From contig CAVTEI010000003.1 of NCBI GenBank assembly GCA_963733765.1, positions 3,100,001-3,164,000 of the forward strand: a stretch of DNA of 64,000 nucleotides, written 5' to 3'. This DNA is from DATKAS01 sp963733765. Its GTDB lineage: Bacteria > Actinomycetota > Acidimicrobiia > Acidimicrobiales > DATKAS01. The position numbers and the translations under genes are program-made. Under the pieces are notes generated by a model that saw only the letters and a list, made by a program, of their open reading frames with translations, was not told the DNA's origin and searched no databases. The stretch's first letter is position 1. Each line of letters begins with the position of its first letter. Shown here one piece after another: positions 1 through 12,255 of the stretch.

Positions 1-2367
1 ACCGAAGTCGAGAACCGAGTTCGTCGCGGCGAGTGCACGATGCAGCCGAAGCCGATGACCGGCGCCGCCGACGGACGTCTCACGGCTGCGAACGCTCGCT
101 GTCGGCCTCGGCATCACGCTCGTCGGCGCGCTGATCGCCGGCGCGCTCGCCGTCGGCCCAACGCAACGAGGCCCAAGGATCAGACGAAGAAGGCGGACCG
201 GCTCGCGAGCGGACCGCACGGCAGACAGCCGTTCGACGCGAGATCGGAGCGATGGCGGCGAAGGCCGGGGTACTGGCCGAATCGAACCCTACTCAGGCGA
301 TGCTGCTCGCCCTCGAAGCCGACCGACTGAGCCCCGGACCAGACGTCGCTGGGTGCCCTAGAGGCCACCCTTGTCGCCGCTCCCGAACTGCTCAAGCACC
401 GTGACAGTCGGACACGCGCTTCGTGCACGTGTTTGCCCCCGACCCCAACGAGACCCGACGATCACGGGCGGCACCCTCGACGGCCGCGTCGTGGTCGGCG
501 ATCTCACGACTGGTCGGGTCATCGACGAATGGAAGGTCACGGACAGGCCCGTGGTCGGCTTTCAAAACAATGGAGGACGGATGGGTCGCCGCCATACAGG
601 GCAGCACCGAAGTGCTCACCCGCGACGCCGACGGCACCGAACGACACGGCTCGTCGGCGACGGCGCAGTCTTTCCGAAGATCGACTACGTCCCGTTCACG
701 CACAACCCAGCGCGCCCGCTCGAGATCGCGGTAGCAGCACCAGCGTCAGGGCGTGCACGTGTGGTCGACGTCGTCACTGCGGCAACACGATCCGAACGTT
801 CGACATCCCGTCACCGGGACTGCTCACGATGAGCGCCGACGGGACCCGACTCGCGGTCGAACGCAGCACCGAGCCATGGACGGTGACCGTCCTCGACACG
901 ACCACCGGGGTGCCCGTCGGCCCGGTCATCGAGCTGCCGTCGGCGGGGTTCATCGCGCTGGACCCCTCGGGCACTCGTCTCGTTGCGGGTTCCATAAGCG
1001 CCGGGGACGCCCGCCTGATCGACGTGGAGACTGGCCAGGTCCTCGGCGAGCCGCTCACCGGAGAAGTCTTTGGCCTCGCCGTGAGCGCCGACGGCTTCGA
1101 GTCGCAGCCAAGAGCGGCAGCGGGCATCGTTCGGGTCTACGACGCAACGAACGGGCGACACCGTCACTCCCGACTCTCGCTTCAGCCCAAGCGCTGGGCA
1201 TGGTGTTCTCTCGGGACAACGAGACCTTGTTCGCAATCTCCACCGGTGGCGACATCGAATCGCTCGATCTGGTCGGTCGCTCGAAGCTCGGTCGGCCGAT
1301 TGATTGGGCGAACGGCTTTGCGGCGGCGTTCTCGCCGGATGGAACGGTCATCGGCATACCGCACTTCCTCGACAACGACGTGGCTCTGGTCGACGTCGCC
1401 ACCGCCGAAGTCCTTCACGTGCTGGATCCCGCCCACGATTTCGCGGACTGGGCTTTGACCGACCGGCATCTTCCGCCCTGCATTCAGCCCAGACGGGACC
1501 CAGATCGCGGTCGGGTCCGCCGGCCAGCGACTGGGGAGCCAGCGGAGATCGAGATCTTCTCGGTGGCCGACGGCGAGTCGGTGCGCCGCCTGCCCGTGCC
1601 CGGCGTACCGTTCGTCGGCGAACCTGCTCGCATGGAGCCCCGACGGCCGGGTGATCGCCGGCGCGCGTCCACGAGGTCAGGTCGTCCGAGTCGACGCGAT
1701 CAGACGGGTGAGCGACTGGCCGACCTGGCGCTTCCCGCCGACCGTTCCTGGTACTTCAGCTCGCCTACGACTCCGAAGGTCGACTGCTGCTCAGCGACAT
1801 ACCCCGGCAATACCTACGTGTCTCGAACGCGACGGACAGCTCCTGACGACCTTCGGGCCACCCGACGTGAACGTCTCGTTCGCCGAGTGGGGCCCGTCCG
1901 GCACCTTGGTGCTCCCCGATGCGCGCGACCGGTGCGGTCACGGTCGTCGACCCCGAGACCGGACAGCAACAGGGCGCCGCCTATCACGGGCCACCCGAGA
2001 CCTGGGTAGTGGCCGACGTGACGCCGAGCGAGTCCGAGACACTCCGAGGCGTGGCGATCACCGGCCGAAACAAGCATGACGCTCTGGGACGTCGAAACCG
2101 GCGAGCAGATCGGTGAGCCGATTGTGCTTTCCTCGGATCACGGTCTGGAACGCTGTCACGAACGGAAACATCGCGATGGCCTCGGACCCCGAGCACCACG
2201 GCATGGCCATATGGGATCTCGACCCGGCGGTGTGGCGCGTTCGAGCCTGCGAAGCCGCCGGCCGCAACCTCACCCAGGAGGAGTGGACCAACTTCCTCCC
2301 CGAGGGCGAGCCGTACAACCTGACGTGTCCGCAGTATCCGGCGCGGCGACGTGACCAATCAGCCTGA
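1..2367 (+). pseudogene. degenerate WD40/nSTAND-type sensor gene, 3' part
   Basis: No single frame stays open, yet protein-like segments follow one another across all three frames: a membrane segment (VGLGITLVGALIAGALAV, about 105-160), a stretch like ESNPTQAMLLALEADRL (about 280-330), then beta-propeller blades such as GRVVVGDLTTGRVIDEW (about 480-535), IPSPGLLTMSADGTRLAVE (about 805-860), GMVFSRDNETLFAISTGGD (about 1200-1255) and AIWDLDPAVW near 2210. The last 40 residues (RNLTQEEW, then TCPQYP) match the C-terminal pattern of the protein ending at 8594 (RNLTVDES, then TCPGV), so this is a paralogue. I count at least ten frame changes in 2.3 kb, far denser than elsewhere. It is either a decayed gene or badly sequenced DNA. 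The 5' part lies outside the window. Confidence 0.75.
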
Positions 2368-3155
2368 GAGCTGCTGCGATCACCGGCGCGGCCATCGCCC
2401 GGCCGTAGCGGTAGGCACCACTCGACCACACGAGGCATCGGGCGGTGACGGGGTCGCGATGCGAGTCGTCGCCCGGGCAGAGGTGGACTCCGTCGAACGA
2501 CCGCACGACACTCGTTCCGTCCGGATCCGTGCACGGTTCCTCGGGAAGGCACGGCAGCTCGTCGACGTAGTCGCTCCCGAACTGCACCGCGGTGCCGGCG
2601 TCGATGTAGGTCACCGTGCCGGGGGGGCTGAGGAACGCGAGCCACGCAGTACATGACGTTCAGCGCGCGACCCCGCTGGAACGACCCGAGAACCGGTCTG
2701 CTCACCGGCGCCCCGGCCAGGTACACGTGGGTGCCGACGCTCGCGAAGATGCGCACCGCGGCGCGGGCATCATCGAGGTACTTGAGGAAGGCGTCGCCGT
2801 CACCCATGCCCTCGCCGTTCGCGTGGTGCATGCACGACGTGAACCGGTTGCCGCTGAACTCGAGCACCACGGCCGCGGGGCGCAGCGTCGCGGCGTCCTC
2901 TCTCATGATGTCGAGGTAGTCACACAGGGCGGTGCCGCCGAAGCTGCGCCCGATCGCAGTGGCATCGGTGCCGAGTGTGACGGCCGCCACGAAGTGATCC
3001 TGCGACTCCCATGCGAGCGAGTCGCCGTAGAGGATCACCACGGGGGCATCTGCGGCGGCAGCGGCCGGTGCCGCCGTGGTGAACACTCCGGCGGTGGGCG
3101 CCAAGCGCCAGCGACAGAGAAATCCGATCGAGCGAAGAACGGTCGTGCGTGCCAT
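2270..3155 (-). CDS. secreted SGNH/GDSL-type hydrolase (apparent frameshift)
   Basis: A small esterase or acyl-hydrolase of the SGNH superfamily, probably exported: the N-terminus has a basic, hydrophobic leader ending in alanines. The catalytic blocks are visible: block I ILYGDSLAWE (nucleophile Ser), a Gly block SFGGTALCD, the Asn block EFSGNRF, and the C-terminal D-x-x-H as FDGVHLCPG. Blocks I-III are in one frame (3155 to about 2640) and the DxxH block is in another (ORF from 2614), so a one-base change lies near 2620-2640, beside a run of seven G on the + strand. The last codons overlap the convergent WD40 remnant and the true stop may be nearer 2362. It is divergent from the giant regulator gene. 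The substrate cannot be told. Confidence 0.75.
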
Positions 3156-3259
3156 GAGCCGACCGTGCGCCCGAGCGATATCAGGCCGGCCACGGATCGA
3201 CTACAGCCGAGCAACAACGCAGTGCAGTTCCGTCACAGCCCGGGTTGGCGACGAGCTTC

Positions 3260-3292
3260 TGTGACCCGCCTGTGACCTGCGAGTCATAGCCT
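3260..3292 (+). promoter_or_regulatory. candidate SARP-type direct-repeat operator and -10
   Basis: TGTGACC occurs at 3260-3266 and again at 3271-3277, an exact 11-bp period, followed after 9 bases by TAGCCT (3287-3292), which fits an actinobacterial -10 (TANNNT). The geometry (heptamer direct repeats of 11-bp period just upstream of -10) is that known for SARP/BTAD regulators, and the next gene encodes a winged-helix BTAD protein. An inverted copy, GTCACAG, sits at 3232-3238 facing the divergent hydrolase gene. Function is inferred from position and spacing only. Confidence 0.5.
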
Positions 3293-3322
3293 TTGGCTGG
3301 CTCAGGCCAGGGGGTGATCCGC

Positions 3323-6300
3323 ATGCACTACGCCGTGTTGGGTGGGGTCGAGGCGCAGGATGCGGACGGTTTCGTCTCGGTGGGAGGTCCTGTCCAGCGT
3401 CGCCTCCTGGGCGTACTCCTGGTGCACGCGAATCACAGCGTCAGCAAGGACCGGCTACTCGAAGCGCTCTTCGACGGCGAGGCTGCCGATGGTGCGCTCC
3501 ACACGCTCCGGACGTACGTGTCTCGCCTCCGCAGCGCGCTCGGCGACGGAGTCGTCGAGACGACGCCCGGTGGCTACCGGCTGGTGATCGCCGACCCCCA
3601 TGACATCGACGCCGCCCGCTTCGAGCGGATGGTGTCGGGCGCGAGCGCGGCCGGCGCCGACGGCGAGCCCTCACGGGCGCTGGCCCTCGCTGAATCCGCG
3701 CTCGCGGAGTGGCGGGGACGTCCCTACCTGCCGTTCTCCGATGAGGCGTGGGCGGTCGCGCAGGTCGGTCGCCTCGAGGAGCTGTGGTGGTGCGCTCGGG
3801 AGCAATGCGTCGAGGCGCGGCTCGCGCTCGGAGCCCACCGCGAAGTCGTGGGCGAGGCCGGGCTCCTCGCCAGCGAAGCGCCACTCCGCGAGCGTCCCCG
3901 CGCCGCGCTGATGCTCGCCCTCTATCGATCGGGCCGGCAGGCCGAAGCCCTGCGCGTCTTCGAGGCCTACCGCGCGTACCTCGCCGACGAGACCGGCCTG
4001 GAGCCCTCGGCGGCGATCACCGCCCTCGAACGGCGAATCGTCGAGAGCGATCTCTCGCTCGACGTGGTCGACCGCACCCGCGCCATCCGCGGCTACCAGT
4101 TGCACGAGAAGCTCGCCGAGGGTGCGTTCGGCGCGGTGTACCGCGGTGTCCAGCCGGTCGTCGGCCGCGAAGTTGCGGTGAAGATCGTCAAGCCAGAGCT
4201 GGCCGACGATCCTGCGTTCATCGGACGGTTCGAAGCCGAAGCGCAGCTCGTCGCCCGCCTCGAACACCCGCACATCGTCCCGCTCTACGACTACTGGCGC
4301 GAGCCCGGAGGCGCGTACCTGGTCATGCGGTACCTGCGAGGCGGCTCCGCCGAGGAACGGCTCATCGAGAAGGGGCCGTTCCCGGTGGCGGATGCCGTAC
4401 GACTCGTCGAGCAGATCGGCGAGGCGCTGGCGGTCGCCCACGCAGCGGGCGTCGTCCATCGAGACGTGAAGCCGGCCAACGTGCTCTACGACGAAACCGG
4501 CAATGCCTACCTGGCCGACTTCGGCATCGCCGTCGATGCGATCCGGGTCGATTCCGGCGGGATCGGCTCAGCTGGGTCACCGCTCTACGCGGCGCCCGAG
4601 CAGATCAGCAACGGGTCCGCGACCGCGGCGTCGGACATCTATCATTCGGCGTCTTGCTGTGGGAGGTCCTCGCCGGGCGCACGCCTTATGACGCCGACAG
4701 TCTCGCTGCGCTCGTCAGCGCCAAGGCGTCGGGCCCGGTTACATCGGTTCTGACCGAGCGCCCCGACCTGCCTTCCGCAGTTGATGCGGTGATCCGCACG
4801 GCAACGGCTCCGGATCCGGCGAAGCGGTTCGCCGACATGGGCGAGCTCATCCTGGCGTTTCGTTCGGCCGCTGGCGGCCTCGCACGCGGGGCAACGACGA
4901 CGGCCGACGAACCGCGATCGCGGGCAATCGCCGTGCCCGAAGACAGGCCCCGCGCCCGGGCGAGCCGGACCCTGCTCGCGATGCGCCTCGAGCAGGTCAA
5001 CCCCTACAAGGGGTTGCGCGCTTTCGGCGAGGCCGACGTCAGTGACTTCTTCGGTCGGGAGGCCGCGACGGTACGACTGCAGGACGCAATGGCGTCGTCG
5101 CGATTCGTCGCCGTGGTGGGTCCTTCCGGGTCGGGCAAGTCGTCACTGGTCCGCGCCGGCCTCGTGCCCTCATTGCGGGCCGAGGGCGCGTGGGTGGCGA
5201 CGATGGTTCCCGGAGCGCATCCCTTCGACCAGGCCGAGAACACGCTGCTGGCGCTTCGCGCCGTCCTCGGTCACCTCGCTGATGGATCAGATGATGTCTG
5301 ACGACCGTGGCTTGGCCCGGGCCATCGGCCGCGTGCTGCCCGAAGAGTCGGACACAGAGCTGGTGCTCCTCGTGGATCAGTTCGAGGAGCTGTTCACCCA
5401 CACGGACGCCGACACACGCTCGCGCTTCGCATCCGCGCTTGTGCACGTGGCAAACGACGAGCGCTGTCGCGCGCGTCTGCTGGTCACGCTGCGGGCCGAC
5501 TTCTACGACCGACCGTTGACGGTGCCGGGGCTCGGCGAGCTGGTGCGCGATCACACCGTCGCCATGACTCCCCTCAGCGGTGACGAGCTCGAGCGCTCCA
5601 TCACTCATCCCGCGAGCCGCGTCGGAGTCTCGGTCGAGCCCGAGCTCGTCGCGAAGCTCGTGGCTGACGCGACGACCAATCCCGCGTCGTTGCCCCTCCT
5701 GCAGTACTCGCTCACGGAGCTCTACGAACAGCGGACCGGCGGACAGATGACGCTCAGGGCATATTCAGAGCTCGGCGGGCTCGCCGGCGCGGTCGCGGGA
5801 CGGGCCGAGGAGCTGTGCGCATCGGTCGCTGATGTCGAGGACGTGCGGCGGATGTTCACCCGGCTCGTGACGCCCGGCGAAGGAACTGAGGACACCAGGC
5901 GGCGAGCTCGTCGCTCTGAGCTTGCCGGCGTGCCTCACGAGGTCGTCGACGCATTCGGCGGGGCGCGGCTGCTGGCCTTCGATCACGACCCGGCGACTCG
6001 CGAGCCGACGGTCGAGGTCGCTCACGAGGCGCTGATCCGGAACTGGCCGCGGCTGAGCGCGTGGCTGGCGGAGGACCGCGACTCGCTGCGGGTGTTGCGC
6101 CACCTCTCCGACTCGGCCCGGGCATGGGACGGGAGCGGCCCGTGACTCCGAGCGAGCTCTACCGGGGCGCGCGATTGGTGGCCGCGATTGACCTGGAAGC
6201 CGCGAGTCCCGACCGCCTCACCGACCTCGAGACGGACTTCGTGGGTGCGAGCCGCGAGGCCGCCGACGCCGACGAGCACCGTCGTCGTCGCAACACCCGG

Positions 6301-8594
6301 CGCCTCCGCCGTCTCGCGGTCGGCCTCGGCGTTGTGCTCGCGTGCGCGCTCATCGCCGGGGCGGTTGCCGTCGACCAGCGTCGAAATGCCGACGACGCCG
6401 CTACTGATGCGCGCGAGCAGGCGGCCATCGCCCAAGATCAGACGAAAGTCGCTCGCGCTCGCCGCCTCCTGTCGGAGGCGCAGGTCATCGCGCCTGAGAA
6501 CCTCCCCGTCGCCTTGCTCCTCGCGAGTGAAGCGGTGGATCTCGACCCCACCATCAACACTGCGGGCCTCATCGGTCTGATCCCGCCTCGACTCGAGCGG
6601 ATCCAGACCTTCGCCGGTGAGGGGATCCAGGGTGGCGTAGGACCCGATGGACGGACCGTCCCCGTCGCGACGGCTGCTGGAGACGTCTACCTGTGGGACG
6701 TGGAGTCCGGGGCGATCGAGCTGGCCCTGAAGACGGGTCAGCAGCAAAATAGCGCGTCCATCGCCTCGGATGGACGCCATCTCGTTACCGCGGGAACGCA
6801 CAGTGGCGAGGTCGCGGTGTGGGATCTCACCTCGGGCGAGGAGGTGGCTCGGACGAGATCCAGCGAGCCGTTCCTCATCGCTGATCCCGTCACCGCCGAC
6901 GCCAGCCTCCTGCTCGTATCAGATTCCCTCGTCTCGGCGAGCCTCGTCCGGATCGAAGGTGATTCGGCGCGAGTGCTCTGGACGCTCCCGATGCCGATGT
7001 CCAATATCGCAGTTGCGTCACCTGACGGGAAGCTCGTCGCTGCGGGCCGCTTCCTGCCGTCGGGCGCGTTCGAGATCGTGCTCTACGACGCGAACACCCA
7101 ACCCGCCCCACGCGAGCTCGCCGTCCTCAGGTCGACCGCCGACGCGGTCTGGTCGAGTGTGAGTTTCGGCCCGGACTCCCAGGTGCTGGTCGAATCAAAC
7201 GGGTCGGATGTGCGCCTCTACGACGTCCGCGACCCGACGTCGCCGACCCTGCTCTGTTCCTACGGATCACTGGGCGGCGAAACCGAGGAAGGAGGCTTTG
7301 CGACATTCTCTTCGGATGGAGAGCTCGTCGCGGTCGGTCGGCGGGGTGCAGTCGCGGTGATCGCGGTCCCCAGTTGCGAAGAGATCGCAGTGTCGTCGAC
7401 GAAGCAAGGAGGAGCGTTCCCGCTCGGTTTCGTCGGCGACGGAGGCGACCTTCGCGTCGTCGTGGCGAGTGACACCGAGAGCCGGGTGTTGCGCGTCGCG
7501 CCCGCGCATCTCATGGCGCTGTGCTCGCCGCGGCGGAATGGCCGTTCAGCCCGGTAACGGCTCCGTTCACCGTCCAGTACGACGCCGACGGCTCCCCGCT
7601 GGGGACCGCCTGGCAGTCGGTGCTTCGGGGCTCGGAGCTCAGCCCGCAGGAACCGAGCTGGTCCATTGCGAGCCGCGACGACGGGGTCGAGGCTGCGAGC
7701 TTCGGGGATCCCGACGTCGCCGGTTCCGCTTACGTGGTGCTGTCCCGGGGCGGGCGTGAGCTGGCACGCATCGACACCGGCCGCCGATTCGGGCCCTACG
7801 TGTGGTTCACGCCCGACGGGCGGCGCTTGGTCGTCGGACTCCGGGGTGACGACCTGCTCACCCGGGTGGGCCTTCCCTTCTTCGGGGGACCGGACGGCTA
7901 CACCGTCGCGGTCGTCTACGACGTGACCAATCCCGGCAGCCCCGTGGAACTGGCCCGCCACGAGCTCGACGACCATGCCACCCTGGCGGCAACCGGGCTG
8001 CGCTCCGTCGACGCAGCGGCGAGCCCAGACGGCTCGCTCATCGCCCTCGCCAGCGTCAACAGCCGCCGGATCCTGCTGCTCGACGCCGACACCGGAGCCG
8101 TCAGCAGACGCTTCGACTCCAGCGCGAACATCTGGTGGAACGGAGTCGACTTCGTCGACGATCACACCCTCGTTGGCGCAGGGAATGTGTACCAGCGCGA
8201 CAACGTCGTGTTCTGGGATGTCAACTCCGGCGAGGAGCTCGAGGCGCAGTCGGTCGGCGCCACGACCATCAATGCCGTGGCGGTGAACCGGAGGTCGGGC
8301 ATCATGGCGTTCGGTCACGCCAACGGCAAGTTGTCGCTGTTCGACGCCGGCACCCTGACGCAGCTCGGTCCGGCAGTCGACATCGACCTCGGAAGCATCG
8401 CCCATCTGGAGTTCCGCGACGACGGGCAACGACTCCTCGTCGCGTCTTCCGACGGGATCGTCGAGTGGGACCTCTCCCGCGACGCGTGGAAGGACGCGGT
8501 GTGCGACGTCGTCGGACGGAACCTCACCGTCGACGAGTCACGCCGCTATTTCGACGGCGACGCCTCACACACCTCCACCTGCCCCGGAGTCTGA
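3323..8594 (+). CDS. BTAD regulator / Ser-Thr kinase / nSTAND ATPase / WD40 protein (four apparent frameshifts)
   Basis: A giant signalling protein of about 1750 residues. Order: winged helix and BTAD (residues 1 to about 250); PknB-type kinase (KLAEGAFGAVYRG, VAVKIV, HRDVKPANV, DFGIA, APEQ); a GLRAF.F.GRE entry segment and nSTAND P-loop (VGPSGSGKSSLVRAG, Walker B LVLLVDQFEELF); a membrane segment near 6310-6370; and a WD40-type propeller to the stop. I start at ATG 3323 (preceded by AGGGGGTG) rather than the upstream TTG 3293. The frame changes near 4640, 5290, 6140 and 7540. At 4640 restoring one base gives DIYSFGVLLWEV, a standard kinase sequence, so error is likely. It presumably senses through the propeller and couples phosphorylation and NTP hydrolysis to transcription; ligand and targets are unknown. 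A remnant paralogue lies at 1-2367. Confidence 0.8.
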
Positions 8595-8645
8595 CGGTCG
8601 ACCGGCTGTGATCGATCTGCAACCCGATCCTGCGACAGTGCGAAC

Positions 8646-9579
8646 ATGTTCGAGATGGTGGAACCTACGGTGGTCGTCCGCGAGCCGGGGCGCACACCGC
8701 TCCACCTCGTCATCCGAGACATACTCGAGATCGGGCGGGAGTGCGAGGGGCTGCTACTCGACGATCCGCAGATCTCCCGTCGTCACCTCCAGGTACGAGC
8801 CGAGCGGGGCCGGGTGATCGTCGAGGATCTCGGCTCGACGAACGGCTCGACGGTTGACGGCAATCCCCTCGAAGGTGCCCACGTCCTGCAGCGAGGCGAG
8901 GTCGTGGAGTTTGGAGACTGCACGGTTGAGCTGGCGCTCGACGCGCGAGCCACGCAGCTCGGGCGGGACTCGGACGCGGCGCGGCGCCTGCGCGCCAGCT
9001 CGATCGACATGGTCGCGGCCGCCGCGGCCGACGATCACCGCAACTACGCCAGCCTCGACACCGATGCCGGCACGCTGACGATCGTGTTCAGCGACATCGA
9101 GTCGTCGACCGAACGCGCTGTCGAGCTCGGCGACACCAAGTGGGTCGAGTTGCTCGGGGTCCACAACACGATCTTCCGTCGAGCCCTCGCCCGCCATCGC
9201 GGCACGGAGATCAAGGCGCAGGGCGACGGCTTCATGCTGTCGTTCTCGTCAGCTCGCGCAGCGGTGCAGTGCATGAGTGAGGTGCAACGCGCGCTCGGGC
9301 GCATGCCCAGACCAGTCCTGCCGATGCCATCCACATCCGAGTCGGTCTTCACACCGGCGAAGTGATCCTGGGCGATGACGGCGACCTATTCGGCAAGCAC
9401 GTCGTGTTGGCGGCCCGCATCGCCAACGAGGCAAAGGGTGGCGAGATCCTGGTCTCGTCGCTCGTGCGCGAGATCGTCGACGCACGTGGCGACCTGCAAT
9501 TCGGTGAGCCACGCGTCGTCGAGCTCAAGGGCATCGCGGGCTCGCACACTGTCCATCCCGTGCTCTGGGACCCAGACAG

Positions 9580-9595
<16 letters not shown>
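8646..9595 (+). CDS. FHA domain-class III adenylate/guanylate cyclase (apparent frameshift)
   Basis: The N-terminal FHA domain (residues about 25-100: EIGRECEG, SRRHLQV, GSTNGSTV) binds phosphothreonine peptides. The C-terminal class III nucleotidyl cyclase has the first metal Asp in TIVFSDIESST, the second in KAQGDGFMLSF and a closing AARIANEAKGGEI segment. The cyclase is split: the frame from ATG 8646 ends at 9365, while HIRVGLHTGEVILG and the rest follow in another frame; one base appears to be missing near 9303. The FHA module suggests docking to a protein phosphorylated by one of the kinases nearby. It lies 51 bases after the giant kinase gene and could be co-transcribed. The 3' end overlaps the convergent inositol-phosphate synthase gene by 16 bases. 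Confidence 0.8.
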
Positions 9596-10888
<1,293 letters not shown>

Positions 10889-10943
10889 GGGCGGCTGGAG
10901 GAGTGGTCGTTCGGCAGGCGGACATGCGGGCAGCGTAGGGCTG

Positions 10944-10968
10944 GTCAGAACCAGGCGTCAGAACCAGG
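10944..10968. repeat. 13-bp tandem duplication spanning a stop codon
   Basis: GTCAGAACCAGG occurs at 10944-10955 and 10957-10968, a 13-base step. Read on the - strand, the copy at 10957-10968 carries the TGA stop of the acetyltransferase gene (10960-10958) and the other copy puts a second TGA 13 bases downstream, in another frame. Confidence 0.85.
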
Positions 10969-12181
10969 TGTTGCACCACGGCATGACCGGCCAGCGGAAG
11001 AAGGCGTCGGCCCGCGCCGCTGCTCCGGCTCGGTGCTCGTCGATCTGCCCGGCCCGAGCCAGTGTCGCGACGCTCACGCCGCCGAGCGAAACCGCGCCGA
11101 GCGACGACGCCGAGAACGTGAGATCGGGGCGCGTCCGCACGCGCTTGCAGGTCGCACCCTCGGGCCCCCCGTCGAGCGCGAAGCGCCCCGCCGCCCACCC
11201 CATGTCGTCGACCACCTCGAAGACGACGCGCTGCTCGACGGGATAGCGCCGGGCCGAGAGCAACCCGGGCACGTCGAGCGGTCGCACCCACAAGAAGTCG
11301 CCTCGCTCGTAGGCACGCAGCGCGCGCGCATCGTGGAGCTGCCAATGCAGCGGGTCGTCAACCGAACGATCCGAGGCGGTGATCGTCTGCACCCAGTCGA
11401 TCTGTGCGAGGTACTGCCACAGGCGAAGCGTCGCCTCCTCGTCGACTCCGACGAGCTCGCCCAACGTGGCGGTGTTCTCGGGACGACGATCGACCCAGTG
11501 GTCGTCGACGGCGTACGACACGTAGCCGACCGTCTTGCCGCGCTTGTCGCGACAAAGCACCCAGAACCGCTCGGGGAAGGGAAAACCTGGGATCGACTTG
11601 AGGCGCGTCGCGATGGCCCACCACCGGGCGTTGCGCTCGATCGCTCCCGGTTGCCCCGCCCGGTAGCGGTCGTAGACCGCGGGGCACTCGCGCCGCGCCG
11701 TCTCGGCGTCGACCATCTCGACGGTGCCGGTCGCCTCTCGAAGGAACCTCGTCCGCGGCACATCCAGCTTGAGCTTGCAGTGGTCCGCCGCGTTGCCGTA
11801 TCCGAACCGGCCGTAGATCGGCCACTCGGCCGCGATGAGGATGCCGGCGACCTCACCCCGCTCCGCTGCGTTGTCGAGATCAGGCGTGATCATGCGGGTG
11901 AGCAGGCCTTGCCGCCGGTGCGTCGGCTTGGCTGTCACCGAGGTCAGCGCAGCGGTCGGCACCATCTCGCCCCCCGGCAACGTGAGGGGGGTGGCGAAGG
12001 AACGCAGCGTGGCAACGACCGAGGTGCCGTCGAAGCCCGCCCAGCACCGATCGAGATCGTGCCCCGCTTCCCGCATGAACTCCCCGCCGCCCTCGGCCGC
12101 GGGCCGCATGAACCCGTTGTTGCACGCCGATATCCAGGCCTCGATCTCGTCGTCGACGATCGTCCGTACTTCTACGCCCAT
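10958..12181 (-). CDS. Eis-type GNAT N-acetyltransferase
   Basis: Resembles the Eis (enhanced intracellular survival) family: an N-terminal GNAT fold with the acetyl-CoA loop VTAKPTHRRQGLLTRM (about residues 82-97), a second degenerate GNAT domain, and a C-terminal sterol-carrier-like domain ending in ...WCNTWF, where the family's terminal carboxylate lies in the active site. The 407-residue length is typical. Eis enzymes acetylate amines, including aminoglycosides and lysines; the natural substrate here is unknown. The ORF is intact. It follows the VWA gene after a perfect 11-bp inverted repeat, so it may be read separately. The 3' end carries a tandem duplication of the stop region. Confidence 0.85.
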   Translation of the reverse strand: MGVEVRTIVDDEIEAWISACNNGFMRPAAEGGGEFMREAGHDLDRCWAGFDGTSVVATLRSFATPLTLPGGEMVPTAALTSVTAKPTHRRQGLLTRMITPDLDNAAERGEVAGILIAAEWPIYGRFGYGNAADHCKLKLDVPRTRFLREATGTVEMVDAETARRECPAVYDRYRAGQPGAIERNARWWAIATRLKSIPGFPFPERFWVLCRDKRGKTVGYVSYAVDDHWVDRRPENTATLGELVGVDEEATLRLWQYLAQIDWVQTITASDRSVDDPLHWQLHDARALRAYERGDFLWVRPLDVPGLLSARRYPVEQRVVFEVVDDMGWAAGRFALDGGPEGATCKRVRTRPDLTFSASSLGAVSLGGVSVATLARAGQIDEHRAGAAARADAFFRWPVMPWCNTWF

Positions 12182-12201
12182 TCGGGCGACTGTACGCCGA
12201 T

Positions 12202-12247
12202 CGTTTGCTCACTCGACCCCCATATGCGGTGGTCCGGTGAGCAAACG
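12202..12247. other. perfect 11-bp inverted repeat, terminator or operator
   Basis: CGTTTGCTCAC (12202-12212) and GTGAGCAAACG (12237-12247) are exact reverse complements separated by 24 bases. They lie between the VWA gene stop (12256) and the acetyltransferase start (12181), both on the - strand. There is no T-tract, so it is either a GC-type terminator for the upstream operon or an operator for the acetyltransferase. Confidence 0.6.
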
Positions 12248-12255
12248 GTGCGGAG

